From DASVEE01 sp036399695 (GTDB lineage Bacteria > Acidobacteriota > Thermoanaerobaculia > Gp7-AA8): a DNA stretch of 24,120 nt. Positions 15,875 to 24,110 of this stretch are shown one piece after another. Location of the stretch: the NCBI GenBank assembly GCA_036399695.1, contig DASWMP010000264.1, positions 1 through 24,120 of the forward strand, read 5' to 3'. How positions within the stretch are numbered: position 1 is the first letter of the stretch; each line of letters opens with the position of its first letter. Both the position numbers and the translations under genes were made by a program. A model generated the notes under the pieces. That model saw only the letters and a list, made by a program, of their open reading frames with translations. It ran no database searches and was not told where the DNA came from.

Positions 15875-16948
15875 GTGAAGACGCGCAAGAAGATCATCAT
15901 CTTCGGCCTGACCGTCAGCTCTTCCTGGGGCAACGGACACGCGACTCTATGGCGGGCCCTTCTCCGCTCGCTGGCGGCGATGGGGCACGAAGCGATTTTC
16001 TTTGAGCGTGACGTGCCGTACTACGCGAAGACGCGCGATCTTCATCGAGGCGCCGGTTGGGACCTGGTGTTGTACCAGGACTGGGCTGAAGCGCTGCCGC
16101 TTGTAGAGAGCGCCCTGGCGGACGCGGATGTCGCGATGGTGACGTCTTACTGTCCGGACGCTGCCGCCGCGAGCGAGCTGTTGCTCACGAAACCGAACGC
16201 ACTCCACGTCTTCTACGATCTCGACACTCCGGTGACGCTCGAGCGGCTTGCACGTGGTGAAAACGTCGAATACCTCCCGCCCGGCGGTCTCGGCGCCTTC
16301 GACCTCGTACTCAGTTTCACCGGCGGACGCTCGCTCGACGCCCTGCGCGACCAGCTCGGCGCGAAGAAAGCATTGCCGCTCTACGGCAGCGTCGACACGA
16401 CCGCGCACTACCCGGTGGCGCCTCTTCCGCTCTACCGCTCCGATCTCTCGTACCTCGGCACGTACGCCGAGGATCGACAGCAAGGCGTCGAGCGCCTCCT
16501 CCTCGGCGCGGCTCGCGCGCTGCCGGAGCACCGCTTCGTCATCGGCGGCTCCATGTACCCGCGCGACTTCCCCTGGACCGACAATATCTGGTTCATGGAG
16601 CACGTCGCCCCGCCCGAGCACCCCGCCTTCTACTGCAGCTCCAAACTGACGCTGAACGTCACCCGCGCCGCCATGGCCCGGTACGGCTACTGCCCCTCCG
16701 GCCGCCTCTTCGAAGCCGCCGCCTGCGGCACGCCCATCCTCACCGACACCTGGGACGGCCTCGACACCTTCTTCGAGCCGAAAAAGGAAATCCTCTGCGC
16801 CGCCACGACCGAGGAAGCGATCGAAGCCCTGCGCCTCCCGGACCAGGAACTGCAGACCATCTCCGACAACGCCCGAAAGCGCGCGTTGGCCGACCACACC
16901 GCCGAACGCCGCGCCGAACAGATGATCGAAGCATTCAACGCCGCATAG
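15875..16948 (+). CDS. CgeB-like glycosyltransferase
   Basis: This 357-residue protein starts KIIIFGLTVSSSWGNGHATL, a Rossmann strand and glycine loop typical of GT-B glycosyltransferases. The C-terminal half has the donor-site signature GRLFEAAACGTPILTDTWDGL, seen in the CgeB/DUF3880 family. The start is not certain: GTG at 15875 gives KTRKK directly before the first strand, while in-frame starts upstream at 15746 and 15788 would overlap ybaK or its promoter and add a Gly/Ala-rich segment without family character. The nucleotidyltransferase gene follows after 50 bases with its own good ribosome site, so the pair probably makes and uses an activated sugar for a surface glycan or glycoprotein. 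Donor and acceptor are unknown. Confidence 0.85.
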   Translation: MKTRKKIIIFGLTVSSSWGNGHATLWRALLRSLAAMGHEAIFFERDVPYYAKTRDLHRGAGWDLVLYQDWAEALPLVESALADADVAMVTSYCPDAAAASELLLTKPNALHVFYDLDTPVTLERLARGENVEYLPPGGLGAFDLVLSFTGGRSLDALRDQLGAKKALPLYGSVDTTAHYPVAPLPLYRSDLSYLGTYAEDRQQGVERLLLGAARALPEHRFVIGGSMYPRDFPWTDNIWFMEHVAPPEHPAFYCSSKLTLNVTRAAMARYGYCPSGRLFEAAACGTPILTDTWDGLDTFFEPKKEILCAATTEEAIEALRLPDQELQTISDNARKRALADHTAERRAEQMIEAFNAA

Positions 16949-16998
16949 CGCAGCACCGACAACAACTAGAAACCAACAACGGGCAGGGAGGTGGGCAA

Positions 16999-17754
16999 AT
17001 GTGGGGCATCGTTCCCGCTGCCGGAATCGGCAGCCGTATCCAGCCGCTGGCATTCAGCAAGGAGCTGCTGCCTGTCGGGAGCCGCTTCGAAGGGGACGCC
17101 GAGCGTCCGCGCGCCGTCAGCGAGTACCTCGTCGACCGGATGCTCATCGCCGGTGCGACGAAGATCTGCTTCGTCATCTCCCCCGGCAAGTCGGACATCG
17201 TCTCCTACTACGGCGGCGCCATCGGCGAGGCCGCACTCTGCTACGCCGTCCAGCAGCAGCCCAACGGCCTCTGCGACGCCATCTTCCACGCCCTGCCGTT
17301 CATCCCGCCTGACGAGCACGTCCTGGTCGGCCTCCCCGACACCGTCTGGTTCCCCGAGAACGGTTTCGAAGCCCTCGGCGACGACGACCTGTCGTTCCTC
17401 TGCTTCCCGGTCGAGCGCCCCGAGTTCTTCGACGCCGTGGTCATGGACGAGCACGACAACGTGGAGGAGATCCAGGTCAAGACCCCCGGCGCCCGCTCGA
17501 ACTGGGTCTGGGGCGCGTTCAAGGTGCGTGCATCAGTCCTGAGCGAGCTCCGCGACCTCTGGCTCGAACGCGGCGCCAGCGACCACTACATCGGCACGAT
17601 CGTGAACCACTGGATCGCCCGAGGCGGCCGCGCCCGCGCGGTCCGTGAAGGCACCGCTTACGTGGATGTCGGCACCCTGCACGGCTACCGGGAGGCCATC
17701 ACCCTGCTCAGCGCGCAAAAGAACGCGGGCACCGAGACCGCCGGGGCACGATAG
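16999..17754 (+). CDS. Sugar-phosphate nucleotidyltransferase (RfbA/GalU-like)
   Basis: This 251-residue cytoplasmic enzyme should join a sugar 1-phosphate to a nucleotide. It begins with the nucleotide-binding loop IVPAAGIGSRIQPLAFSKEL (consensus GxGxRxxPxTxxxPKxLLPV), although with SKELLPV. VLVGLPDTVWFP carries the metal-binding aspartate, and VDVGTLHGYREAI is the typical late motif. GGGAGGTGG lies just upstream of the ATG at 16999. The last codons run into an interspersed repeat, whose left arm supplies the TAG stop, so the C-terminus (TAGAR) may have been trimmed by repeat insertion. It is probably co-transcribed with the glycosyltransferase. Sugar specificity is not readable. Confidence 0.88.
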   Translation: MWGIVPAAGIGSRIQPLAFSKELLPVGSRFEGDAERPRAVSEYLVDRMLIAGATKICFVISPGKSDIVSYYGGAIGEAALCYAVQQQPNGLCDAIFHALPFIPPDEHVLVGLPDTVWFPENGFEALGDDDLSFLCFPVERPEFFDAVVMDEHDNVEEIQVKTPGARSNWVWGAFKVRASVLSELRDLWLERGASDHYIGTIVNHWIARGGRARAVREGTAYVDVGTLHGYREAITLLSAQKNAGTETAGAR

Positions 17755-17824
17755 GACCAATAGGACAGATGGCTTCCCCATAGGTCCCATAGGTCCTATC
17801 TGTCCCATAGGTCCCATCGTTCCC
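17747..17824. repeat. Interspersed inverted repeat, copy C
   Basis: The left arm (17747-17772, CACGATAGGACCAATAGGAC and on) is shortened. The right arm (17778-17824) is full and reads in reverse GGGAACGATGGGACCTATGG and on. It lies between convergent genes and includes the stop codon of the nucleotidyltransferase gene (TAG, 17752-17754). Its right end is 15 bases from the stop of the minus-strand gene, a good place for a bidirectional terminator. Confidence 0.85.
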
Positions 17825-17838
17825 TGTTGATCACGCCC

Positions 17839-18648
17839 TCACGGCCAGAACTTGGCGCACTTGTTCACGGTCCAGCGCTCCAGTCTCGCCATGGTCATGC
17901 GCAAGGTCTTGGTCAGCGACTGATAGTAAAAGCTCCAGTCCCCCTCCTCGTCCTTGAGCCCGAAGACCATGCCGAGCTGCACCACCAGCACCTCGTCCAC
18001 CGTCGCCTCGACCAGCGCTGCTTCCTTCTTCACCAGGTCGTCCCCTCCCTGGCCGCTGGCGGTTTCGAACTGGTAGCGGAACGCATCCACCGACTTCATC
18101 TTCGTCTGCGCTAGTTTCTTCGGGTGCGTCGCGGAGAAACCGCTGACGCGGCTCTCCATCGCCATGGCCTTCTTCATCCCGGTCCACGCCTGTGCCGAGG
18201 TCTTCGGCGGCGCAGGCGGCGCCTGAAAGTTCATGGCATTCGAGTGGTACACCGTCGGTGATTTAGTGTCCCCCTCGACGTGCACCATGCACCCAGTCAA
18301 CGCCGCGGTGAAGAAGTGCTTCGCGTCGACCTGGACCTCGGCTTTCTTGCTCGGCGTCAGGGTGATCCGATACGTCTGGTCGACGTTCCACGGCAGCCAG
18401 TAGGTCGGGAACCACTCCTCGGTCAACCGCGCCTGACTGAACTCGACGTCGCACCGGTTCAGCGCCACGGCGTCCGTCAATTTCGCGTACAGGATGCGGT
18501 TCGCCCCCTTGACCTGATACAGCGTCAGATCCGGCGAAACGACTTTCGCCTTGAGGTTGTCCCTGTTCTCACTCCCCAACTCCGGCACGATCGCCTTGCG
18601 CGAAGCAAACCCCGCCGCGTCCTCGAGAAACTCACTCGTAGCAGTCAT
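17839..18648 (-). CDS. Unrecognised protein with a possible CNF1/BLF1-like deamidase motif
   Basis: This 269-residue protein matches no family I can name with certainty. It has no signal peptide or membrane helix. The striking part is AALTGCMVHVEGD, with Cys120, then TVYHSNAM with His135. An L-S/T-G-C motif followed by a histidine about 12-15 residues later is the active-site pattern of the CNF1, VopC and BLF1 glutamine-deamidase toxins and of CheD. The rest is mixed alpha/beta, with a lysine-rich C-terminal third. ATG 18648 is chosen over TTG 18657; TACAAT at 18657-18662 would place transcription close to that start. It stands alone, converging on the nucleotidyltransferase gene. It could instead be an unrelated structural protein; the motif is the only evidence. 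Confidence 0.6.
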   Translation of the reverse strand: MTATSEFLEDAAGFASRKAIVPELGSENRDNLKAKVVSPDLTLYQVKGANRILYAKLTDAVALNRCDVEFSQARLTEEWFPTYWLPWNVDQTYRITLTPSKKAEVQVDAKHFFTAALTGCMVHVEGDTKSPTVYHSNAMNFQAPPAPPKTSAQAWTGMKKAMAMESRVSGFSATHPKKLAQTKMKSVDAFRYQFETASGQGGDDLVKKEAALVEATVDEVLVVQLGMVFGLKDEEGDWSFYYQSLTKTLRMTMARLERWTVNKCAKFWP

Positions 18649-18767
18649 GCCCCGCAATTGTACAGAGGCCGCCGGAGGCGCTCTCGTGTACTCTGCGGAA
18701 TGCCCGCGCCTGCCCGGTTCGTTATGCTGAATAACTTCCAGGCGGTTACCAGACTCAGGGGGAACAT
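18649..18767. promoter_or_regulatory. Divergent intergenic region
   Basis: These 119 bp separate two divergent starts. On the minus strand TACAAT (18657-18662) fits a -10 that would give a nearly leaderless message. On the plus strand the stretch TTCGTTATGCTGAATAAC is the only AT-rich part and a likely promoter core. GGGGGAA lies just before the TTG start at 18768. No regulator site was recognised. Confidence 0.35.
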
Positions 18768-21700
18768 TTGAATCGAATCCGGGTGTATGGGCTGACGTGT
18801 GTCCTTTTGCTGCTCGGTCTTTCGGCCGGCGCTACCACCATCGTCATGCCGACGGACGCCGCGCTGGTCGAGAAGGCGGGGGTCATCGTCGAGGGGACCG
18901 TCCTTGCGTCGCTGCCGGTCGAGTGGAATGGCGGGATCTGGACCGAGACCACCGTCCGCGTTGCCAAGACGCTCAAGGGCGAGGCTGCGGGGGACATCGC
19001 CGTTCGTGAGATTGGTGGCGTGCTCGGCGACCGGATCACGAAGATCTTCGGGACGCCTGCGTTCAAGGACGGCGAGCGTGTCCTCCTCTTTTTGAATCCT
19101 GCGCCGAACGGCGGCTATCGCGTCGTCGATCTCTTCGTTGGGAAGTTCTCGCGGCAGAAGGCATCCGACGGACGCGAGCTGTGGGCGCGGGCTGATGCCG
19201 AATCGCGGGTCAACCTGCTCGATGCGGACTTCCAGCCGCTTCCGGACGCCACCATCCAGCGCGATGCGGCGCGGTTCGAAACCTTTGTTGCGGACGAAGT
19301 CGCCGGGCGCGAGGGCAAGCCGAACTATGGCGTGCAGAACCCCGTGCTCCTGCCGGAGGCCGGCAGCGCCATCAAATCCGAATTCACTCTCATCGACGAG
19401 CCGACCGTCTACCGCTGGTTCTCCTTCGACAACGGCGGGGCGGCGAACTGGTACGTCTATGGGACCCAGCCCGGCTACTCGAACAACGGCGTCGGCGAAG
19501 TGCAGACGGCCGTGAACGCCTGGACCGGGCTGGCCGACGCGAAGATCCGCTACAACTACGCCGGCATCCGCACGCAGACGCCGGGCGGCATGGACCGCAC
19601 CAACGGCGTCCACGAAGTCATGCTCAACGATCCGTTGAGCGAAATCGAAGGGACGTGGAGTCCGTCCACCGGCGGCGTGGTCGGCATCGGCGGTTTCAAT
19701 GGCGTCAGCTCCGGCGGCAACTGGACCGCGCCGTTCGCCGCGGACGCATCGCATCCGGCCGGCACCGTCCGCGCCTACAACATCACCGAAGGCAATCTCG
19801 TCATCCAGGACGGCGTGAGCCCCGCGAAGGGGATCAGCAGCAGCCGCCTGGCCGAGATCATCTCCCACGAGTTCGGCCACACCCTCGGTTTTGGCCACAG
19901 TGACGACCGCGGCGCCCTCATGTACTACAGCGTCACCGGTCTCGGCCCGTCGCTGCGTGAGGACGACCGCCTCGCCGCCCGCTGGCTCTACCCGAACGGC
20001 ACCACGACGACGCCGCCGCCCGCGCAGGCACCGGCCGCGCCGGCGAGCCTCACGGCCACGGCCGCCGGCTCGTCGATCAACCTCGCTTGGACCGACAACT
20101 CCAGCAACGAGACCGGCTTCTCGATCTATGTGGCCCAGGGGAGCGGCGGCTTCGTGAAGAACGGCACCGTCGGCCAGAACGCCCGCACCGCCACGCTCAG
20201 CGGCGTTGGCGCCGGCAGTTATCGCGTCTACGTCACCGCCTACAACGGGTCGGGAGAGTCGTCGCCGTCGAACACCGCCAGTGTGGCCATCGCCGCGTCC
20301 GTGGTGGCGAGCTTCACCATGACGCCGACCACCGGCACGGCCGGGATCACGAACTTCGTGTTCACCGACCAGTCGACCGGCGCTACGTCGCGCGCCTGGA
20401 ACTTCGGCGACGGCGCCACCTCGAACGCCACGAATCCGGCCCACGTCTACGCGCAGTCCGGCCAGTACACCGTCACGTTGACGGCGTTCGGCTTCGGCGG
20501 TGCGCAGTCGACCGCCACGAAGAGCGTCTCGATCGGCGAGCCGCTCACCGCGAACTTCACCTTCTCGCCGGCGAACCCTTCGACGTCCGACACGGTCCGC
20601 TTCACCGACGACTCCACCGGCGGCGTCACGTCGTGGTTCTGGACGTTCGGCGACGGCACCAACTCCTCGCAGCAGAATCCGTCGCACCGCTACACCGTCG
20701 GCGGCGCCTACAACGTCACCCTCACGGTGGCGCGCGGCGGCGCGACGAGCGGGAAGACGAAGACCATCATCGTGACCTCGTCCAACCCCGGCACGCCGGC
20801 GGTCAACGCGTCGTTCGAAGTGTCGCCTGTGACGCCGGCGGCCGGCAAGAGCGCCCTCTTCTCCGACGTCTCCACCGGCACGCCGACGGCGTGGTCGTGG
20901 AACTTCGGCGACGGCGGCACGTCGACGTCGAAGAATCCGGTGCATACCTTCAACGTGGCCGGCACCTACCTCGTGACGCTCGTGGCCTCGAACGCCACGA
21001 GCTCCAGCACGTCGACGAAATCCGTCACCGTTACGCGGGAGCTCACCTCGTACCGTTCGCTCATCTCCGTTACCGCGCAGACCAACGGCGTCGGTGGCTC
21101 GGCGTGGCGGACGGAACTGACGCTCTTCAACGCAGGCGACGAAGGGGTGAACGCGGAACTGCTCTTCATCCCGGGCGCCGGCGGCGCGCCGCGCACGGCC
21201 ACGGTCTTCCTCTCGCCGCGACAGTCCGTCACGTTCGAGAACACGCTGCTCGACCTCTTCGACATGAGCGGCGGTGCCGGCGCGCTGGCGATCGAAGCGA
21301 CCGCCGCGAGGTCTGCGCCAGACCTCAAGGTCACGTCGCGCACGTTCACGGACGGCGACAGCGGCACGTACGGCCAGTCCGTGCCGACGGTCTCGGACGT
21401 CAACCTTGCGCAGACGCTGTACCTCACGGGGATGGCCGTCAACAGCAACTACCGCACGAACGTCGGTCTCGTGAACCGCGCCTCGAGCGCCGTCACGACG
21501 ACGCTCACGCTCCTCGATGCCACCGGCGCGACGCTTGCCACCGCGAACGTCACGGTGCCGGCCAACGAGTTCCAGCAGGCTGCGCTCGCGAGCTACTTCC
21601 CGGCCGTCGCGAACCGCTCGTTCGACGTGTTGTCGATGCGCGTGACCTCGGCGGCCACGAACGCCGTGAGCGTCTACGCCTCGGTGGTGGACAACCGGAC

Positions 21701-22382
21701 GCAGGACCCGATCTACATCCAGGCGGCCGCCGCGCCCTCCGGCACGAGCCTCATCATTCCGGCCGTCGGCCGCGCCCAGGGTGCGAACAACACCTTCTGG
21801 CGCAGCGACGTGACGATCTTCAACCCCACGAGCTCCTCGATGACGGCGACGCTTCGCTTCGGCTCGTCGACCAAACCGGTCAGCATCGGGGCCGGTGACA
21901 CGCTCGTGCTCGACGACGTGCTCCTCGACCTCGGCCTGCCGTCCGGCAGCGGCGCGCTGGAGATGACGTGGGGCGGCAGCACCGGCCCGGTCGTCACCAG
22001 CCGCACGTTCACCCCGGCCCCGAACGGCGGCACGTACGGTCAGTCGATCGACCCGGTCGCACGTCAGGCGGCCAAAGTCTTCGTGACCGGTCTCCGCTCG
22101 GACGGCGCTTTCCGCACGAACGTCGGCTTCGTGAACAGCAGCGCGAACGCCGTACAGATCACCGCCAGGCTGCTCTCCGCCTCGGGCACGGAGCTCGGCA
22201 CCGCCACGTTCACGCTCGGCGCAAAGGGACAGGTGCAGTATGGCGTCGGCAGCCTGTTCTCGATCAACCCGGCCGAGATCGGGGCGTGCACGCTGGAGGC
22301 GAGCAGTAGCGCCAATGTATTCGCGTACGGCTCGATCGTGGACAACGTCAGCGGTGATCCGGTGTTCTTCGCCGGCGAGTGA
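18768..22382 (+). CDS. Secreted zinc metalloprotease with FN3, three PKD domains and a duplicated C-terminal module
   Basis: This 1204-residue secreted protein starts at TTG 18768; no ATG precedes the signal peptide (NRIRVYGLTCVLLLLGLSAG), and GGGGG lies upstream. A propeptide-like region (about 25-200) leads to a metzincin-type site, EIISHEFGHTLGFGHS, with zinc ligands His367, His371 and His377. An FN3 domain follows (about 422-508), then three PKD domains (about 513-590, 594-669, 679-755), each with W-x-FGDG (AWNFGDG, FWTFGDG, SWNFGDG). The last 450 residues are two related units of about 210-230 residues (760-990, 994-1204). They share WRTELTLFN / WRSDVTIFN, SRTFT, GTYGQS, FRTNVGFVN / YRTNVGLVN and an ending like SIVDNVSGDPVF. 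These are probably beta-sandwich adhesion or targeting domains. It likely digests extracellular protein. Confidence 0.92.
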   Translation: MNRIRVYGLTCVLLLLGLSAGATTIVMPTDAALVEKAGVIVEGTVLASLPVEWNGGIWTETTVRVAKTLKGEAAGDIAVREIGGVLGDRITKIFGTPAFKDGERVLLFLNPAPNGGYRVVDLFVGKFSRQKASDGRELWARADAESRVNLLDADFQPLPDATIQRDAARFETFVADEVAGREGKPNYGVQNPVLLPEAGSAIKSEFTLIDEPTVYRWFSFDNGGAANWYVYGTQPGYSNNGVGEVQTAVNAWTGLADAKIRYNYAGIRTQTPGGMDRTNGVHEVMLNDPLSEIEGTWSPSTGGVVGIGGFNGVSSGGNWTAPFAADASHPAGTVRAYNITEGNLVIQDGVSPAKGISSSRLAEIISHEFGHTLGFGHSDDRGALMYYSVTGLGPSLREDDRLAARWLYPNGTTTTPPPAQAPAAPASLTATAAGSSINLAWTDNSSNETGFSIYVAQGSGGFVKNGTVGQNARTATLSGVGAGSYRVYVTAYNGSGESSPSNTASVAIAASVVASFTMTPTTGTAGITNFVFTDQSTGATSRAWNFGDGATSNATNPAHVYAQSGQYTVTLTAFGFGGAQSTATKSVSIGEPLTANFTFSPANPSTSDTVRFTDDSTGGVTSWFWTFGDGTNSSQQNPSHRYTVGGAYNVTLTVARGGATSGKTKTIIVTSSNPGTPAVNASFEVSPVTPAAGKSALFSDVSTGTPTAWSWNFGDGGTSTSKNPVHTFNVAGTYLVTLVASNATSSSTSTKSVTVTRELTSYRSLISVTAQTNGVGGSAWRTELTLFNAGDEGVNAELLFIPGAGGAPRTATVFLSPRQSVTFENTLLDLFDMSGGAGALAIEATAARSAPDLKVTSRTFTDGDSGTYGQSVPTVSDVNLAQTLYLTGMAVNSNYRTNVGLVNRASSAVTTTLTLLDATGATLATANVTVPANEFQQAALASYFPAVANRSFDVLSMRVTSAATNAVSVYASVVDNRTQDPIYIQAAAAPSGTSLIIPAVGRAQGANNTFWRSDVTIFNPTSSSMTATLRFGSSTKPVSIGAGDTLVLDDVLLDLGLPSGSGALEMTWGGSTGPVVTSRTFTPAPNGGTYGQSIDPVARQAAKVFVTGLRSDGAFRTNVGFVNSSANAVQITARLLSASGTELGTATFTLGAKGQVQYGVGSLFSINPAEIGACTLEASSSANVFAYGSIVDNVSGDPVFFAGE

Positions 22383-22408
22383 TTGGCTGTCAGAACGTAT
22401 CGATTACC

Positions 22409-22447
22409 GGAGGTGCCTTTCGCGTTGAGGGGCACCTCCTTCTTTTT
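22409..22447 (+). terminator. Rho-independent terminator of the metalloprotease gene
   Basis: GGAGGTGCC (22409-22417) and GGCACCTCC (22431-22439) form a perfect 9-bp stem with a 13-base loop, followed by TTCTTTTT. It lies 27 bases after the stop codon. This is the clearest intrinsic terminator in the window. Confidence 0.92.
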
Positions 22448-22598
22448 GCCTCCGTAACCTGACGCAGTCGTCTACAGAGTGCGCGGTTTGCGTCCAGCAG
22501 CCCAAACGCTGGCCCTGCGCGCCATGGGTTAATGAATGGGCGTCTGGAGCCGGTCAATTTAAACCATGGTGGAGCGCGCGGAGGTGCGGACGTTCAGC

Positions 22599-23174
22599 TC
22601 ACGTTGCGATGAGCCGATCGAAGACGAGCGCTGACCACGTTTCCATCGCCTCGCGCTTTGCGGTCAGCTCTTCGCGGGAGGTCCAGGTGCCGGTCATCTT
22701 CTCGGTCTCCAGCACGCGTACGTCGAGGCTTTCGGCTTCGAGCATGAAGACGGCGCCGAGGTGGACGCGGCCCACTTCGGTGGTGTCGTCGTTCAGAATG
22801 CCGGCGAAGGTCAGCTCGTAGTCCCCCTCGATGTGCACCTCTTCGTCGAGCTCCTTCCAGAGGCCGTCGAGGAGCTCCGGGGTGTCGGGGTTGATGTGCC
22901 CGCCGATGCCGAGGGAGAGCTTGTGGTGCAGGCGGGCCTCGGTCTGCTTCGACGTCCGCTGCAGAAGAAAGTACGACGAACCGTGGCGGACGATCACGTA
23001 CGGGATGATCTGCTTGTACTCCGGCGAGACCTCGGCCACGTCGCGCGGCAGAAACAGATGGCGGTCATTGATGACTTCGAGGATCGGCTCGGCGTCGACG
23101 ATCAACCCGAGCTCGTGGCCGTCGATGTAGGGGGAGAGGTCCGCGCGGCGGACAACCATCACTTCTTCGCTCAT
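22599..23174 (-). CDS. Nudix-like phosphohydrolase
   Basis: This 191-residue protein has a Nudix-type core: YVIVRHGSSYFLLQR, then LSLGIGGHINPDTPELLDGL and WKELDEEVHI. The last part replaces the canonical REUxEExGU box by KELDEEVHI, keeping the metal-binding EE but not the arginine or the glycine. The pattern GGHINP occurs in the COG4112-type predicted phosphoesterases of the MutT superfamily. The ATG at 23174 overlaps the stop of the upstream phosphatase gene as ATGA, with GGAG nine bases before it, so they are coupled. The open frame continues upstream only inside the phosphatase gene. The substrate is unknown; partnership with a small-molecule phosphatase suggests a metabolite or nucleotide role. 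Confidence 0.82.
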   Translation of the reverse strand: MSEEVMVVRRADLSPYIDGHELGLIVDAEPILEVINDRHLFLPRDVAEVSPEYKQIIPYVIVRHGSSYFLLQRTSKQTEARLHHKLSLGIGGHINPDTPELLDGLWKELDEEVHIEGDYELTFAGILNDDTTEVGRVHLGAVFMLEAESLDVRVLETEKMTGTWTSREELTAKREAMETWSALVFDRLIAT

Positions 23175-23929
23175 TGAAACAACTCCAGTACGGCGTCGTG
23201 CACGGCGCCATTCGTGGTCACGGCACTGCCGCGATCGGGACGGGCCTCCCCGCTGAGGGTGGAAAAGCGGCCGCCTGCTTCCTCGACGATCACCTGCAAC
23301 GGTGCGGCGTCCCAGTGGCCGAGCCCTTCCGGCTCGATGGCGATCTCGATGGCCCCCTCGGCGACGAGCATGTGCGACCAGAAGTCGCCGAACGCGCGCG
23401 TGCGCTGGCAGCGCCGCACCAGCGTCAGGAACGCCTCGCTGCTGCCGTGCTTCTCGAAGTCGGGGAGGGCGTCGTAGCTGAGGTGCGACTCCTCGATCGT
23501 GGCAATGCGTGAGACGGAGAGGCGCTCGCCGTTGCAGAACGCTCCTTCGCCGCGCGCCGCCCACCAGCGGCGGCCGAGCGCGGGGGCGCTGACGACGCCG
23601 ACCATACCGCGGCCGTCGACGTCCAGTGCGATGAGGGTGGCCCAGACAGGGATGCCGCGGATGTAGTTCTTCGTGCCGTCGATCGGATCGAGGATCCAAC
23701 GGCGGGCAAAGTCGCCGGTGGTGCCGAATTCTTCGCCGAGGATGCCGTCGTCCGGGCGGGCTGCCGCGATCAGGTCGCGGAGGGCGCGCTCGGTCGCTTC
23801 ATCGGCCTCGGAGACGGGGGAGCGGTCGCTCTTGGTGCGCACCGCCAGATCGGCGCTCCGGTACCACTGCATGGTGATGGCATCAGCGGCATCCGCCAGT
23901 TGCAGCGCGAGCTGGAGGTCGGGGGTCAT
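23171..23929 (-). CDS. hisN: Inositol monophosphatase-family phosphatase, probably histidinol-phosphatase type
   Basis: This 252-residue cytoplasmic Mg2+/Li+-type phosphatase carries the family motifs GEEFG (metal-binding Glu), WILDPIDGTKNYIRGIPVW (metal-binding Asp, Asp and Thr region) and GHWDAAPLQVIVEEAGG. The variant RGIPVWATLIAL after the DGT box matches HisN-type histidinol-phosphate phosphatases better than SuhB or CysQ, so the final dephosphorylation of histidine synthesis is the best guess. No other his gene is visible, and a general sugar or nucleotide phosphatase role is possible. The ATG at 23929 fits the family start; no clear ribosome site precedes it. An inverted repeat begins 20 bases upstream, so the promoter must lie in, or beyond, that repeat. 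Confidence 0.85.
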   Translation of the reverse strand: MTPDLQLALQLADAADAITMQWYRSADLAVRTKSDRSPVSEADEATERALRDLIAAARPDDGILGEEFGTTGDFARRWILDPIDGTKNYIRGIPVWATLIALDVDGRGMVGVVSAPALGRRWWAARGEGAFCNGERLSVSRIATIEESHLSYDALPDFEKHGSSEAFLTLVRRCQRTRAFGDFWSHMLVAEGAIEIAIEPEGLGHWDAAPLQVIVEEAGGRFSTLSGEARPDRGSAVTTNGAVHDAVLELFQ

Positions 23930-23948
23930 GGGCCGGGGAGGGTAGCAG

Positions 23949-24053
23949 AACGATGGGACCTATGGGACAGATGGCACCAATGGCTGCGCAGGGAGCGCCT
24001 GTGACTCACTCTGCGCAGCCATAGGTCCGATCTGTCCCATAGGTCCTATCGTT
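23949..24053. repeat. Interspersed inverted repeat, copy D
   Basis: The left arm (23949-23990) starts AACGATGGGACCTATGGGAC and ends GGCTGCGCA. The right arm (24012-24053) is its reverse complement with few mismatches, including the TGCGCAGCC inner end. The loop is 21 bases. Unlike the other copies it lies on the 5' side of the neighbouring minus-strand gene. Confidence 0.88.
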
Positions 24054-24081
24054 CCCTGTGGCTCGCCGGGCCACATCACCC

Positions 24082-24110
24082 TTGACAAACGATGACCCGA
24101 TGAACGAATA
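24082..24110 (+). promoter_or_regulatory. Candidate promoter at the right edge
   Basis: A perfect TTGACA (24082-24087) is followed after 17 bases by CGAATA, or after 18 by GAATAA, a weak -10. It would drive a plus-strand gene beyond the window. Only the -35 is convincing. Confidence 0.3.

Noticed and set aside
17533..17817. Collagen-like Gly-Pro-Met repeats at the start of a minus-strand frame
   Set aside because: The triplet pattern comes from the 9-bp units of inverted repeat copy C; the same pattern appears at the other copies in unrelated frames and has no gene context.
18645..20945. Minus-strand open frame of 766 codons
   Set aside because: Antisense to the metalloprotease gene, whose signal peptide, HExxH site and PKD domains are unmistakable; the antisense product is low-complexity Arg/Gly/Val.
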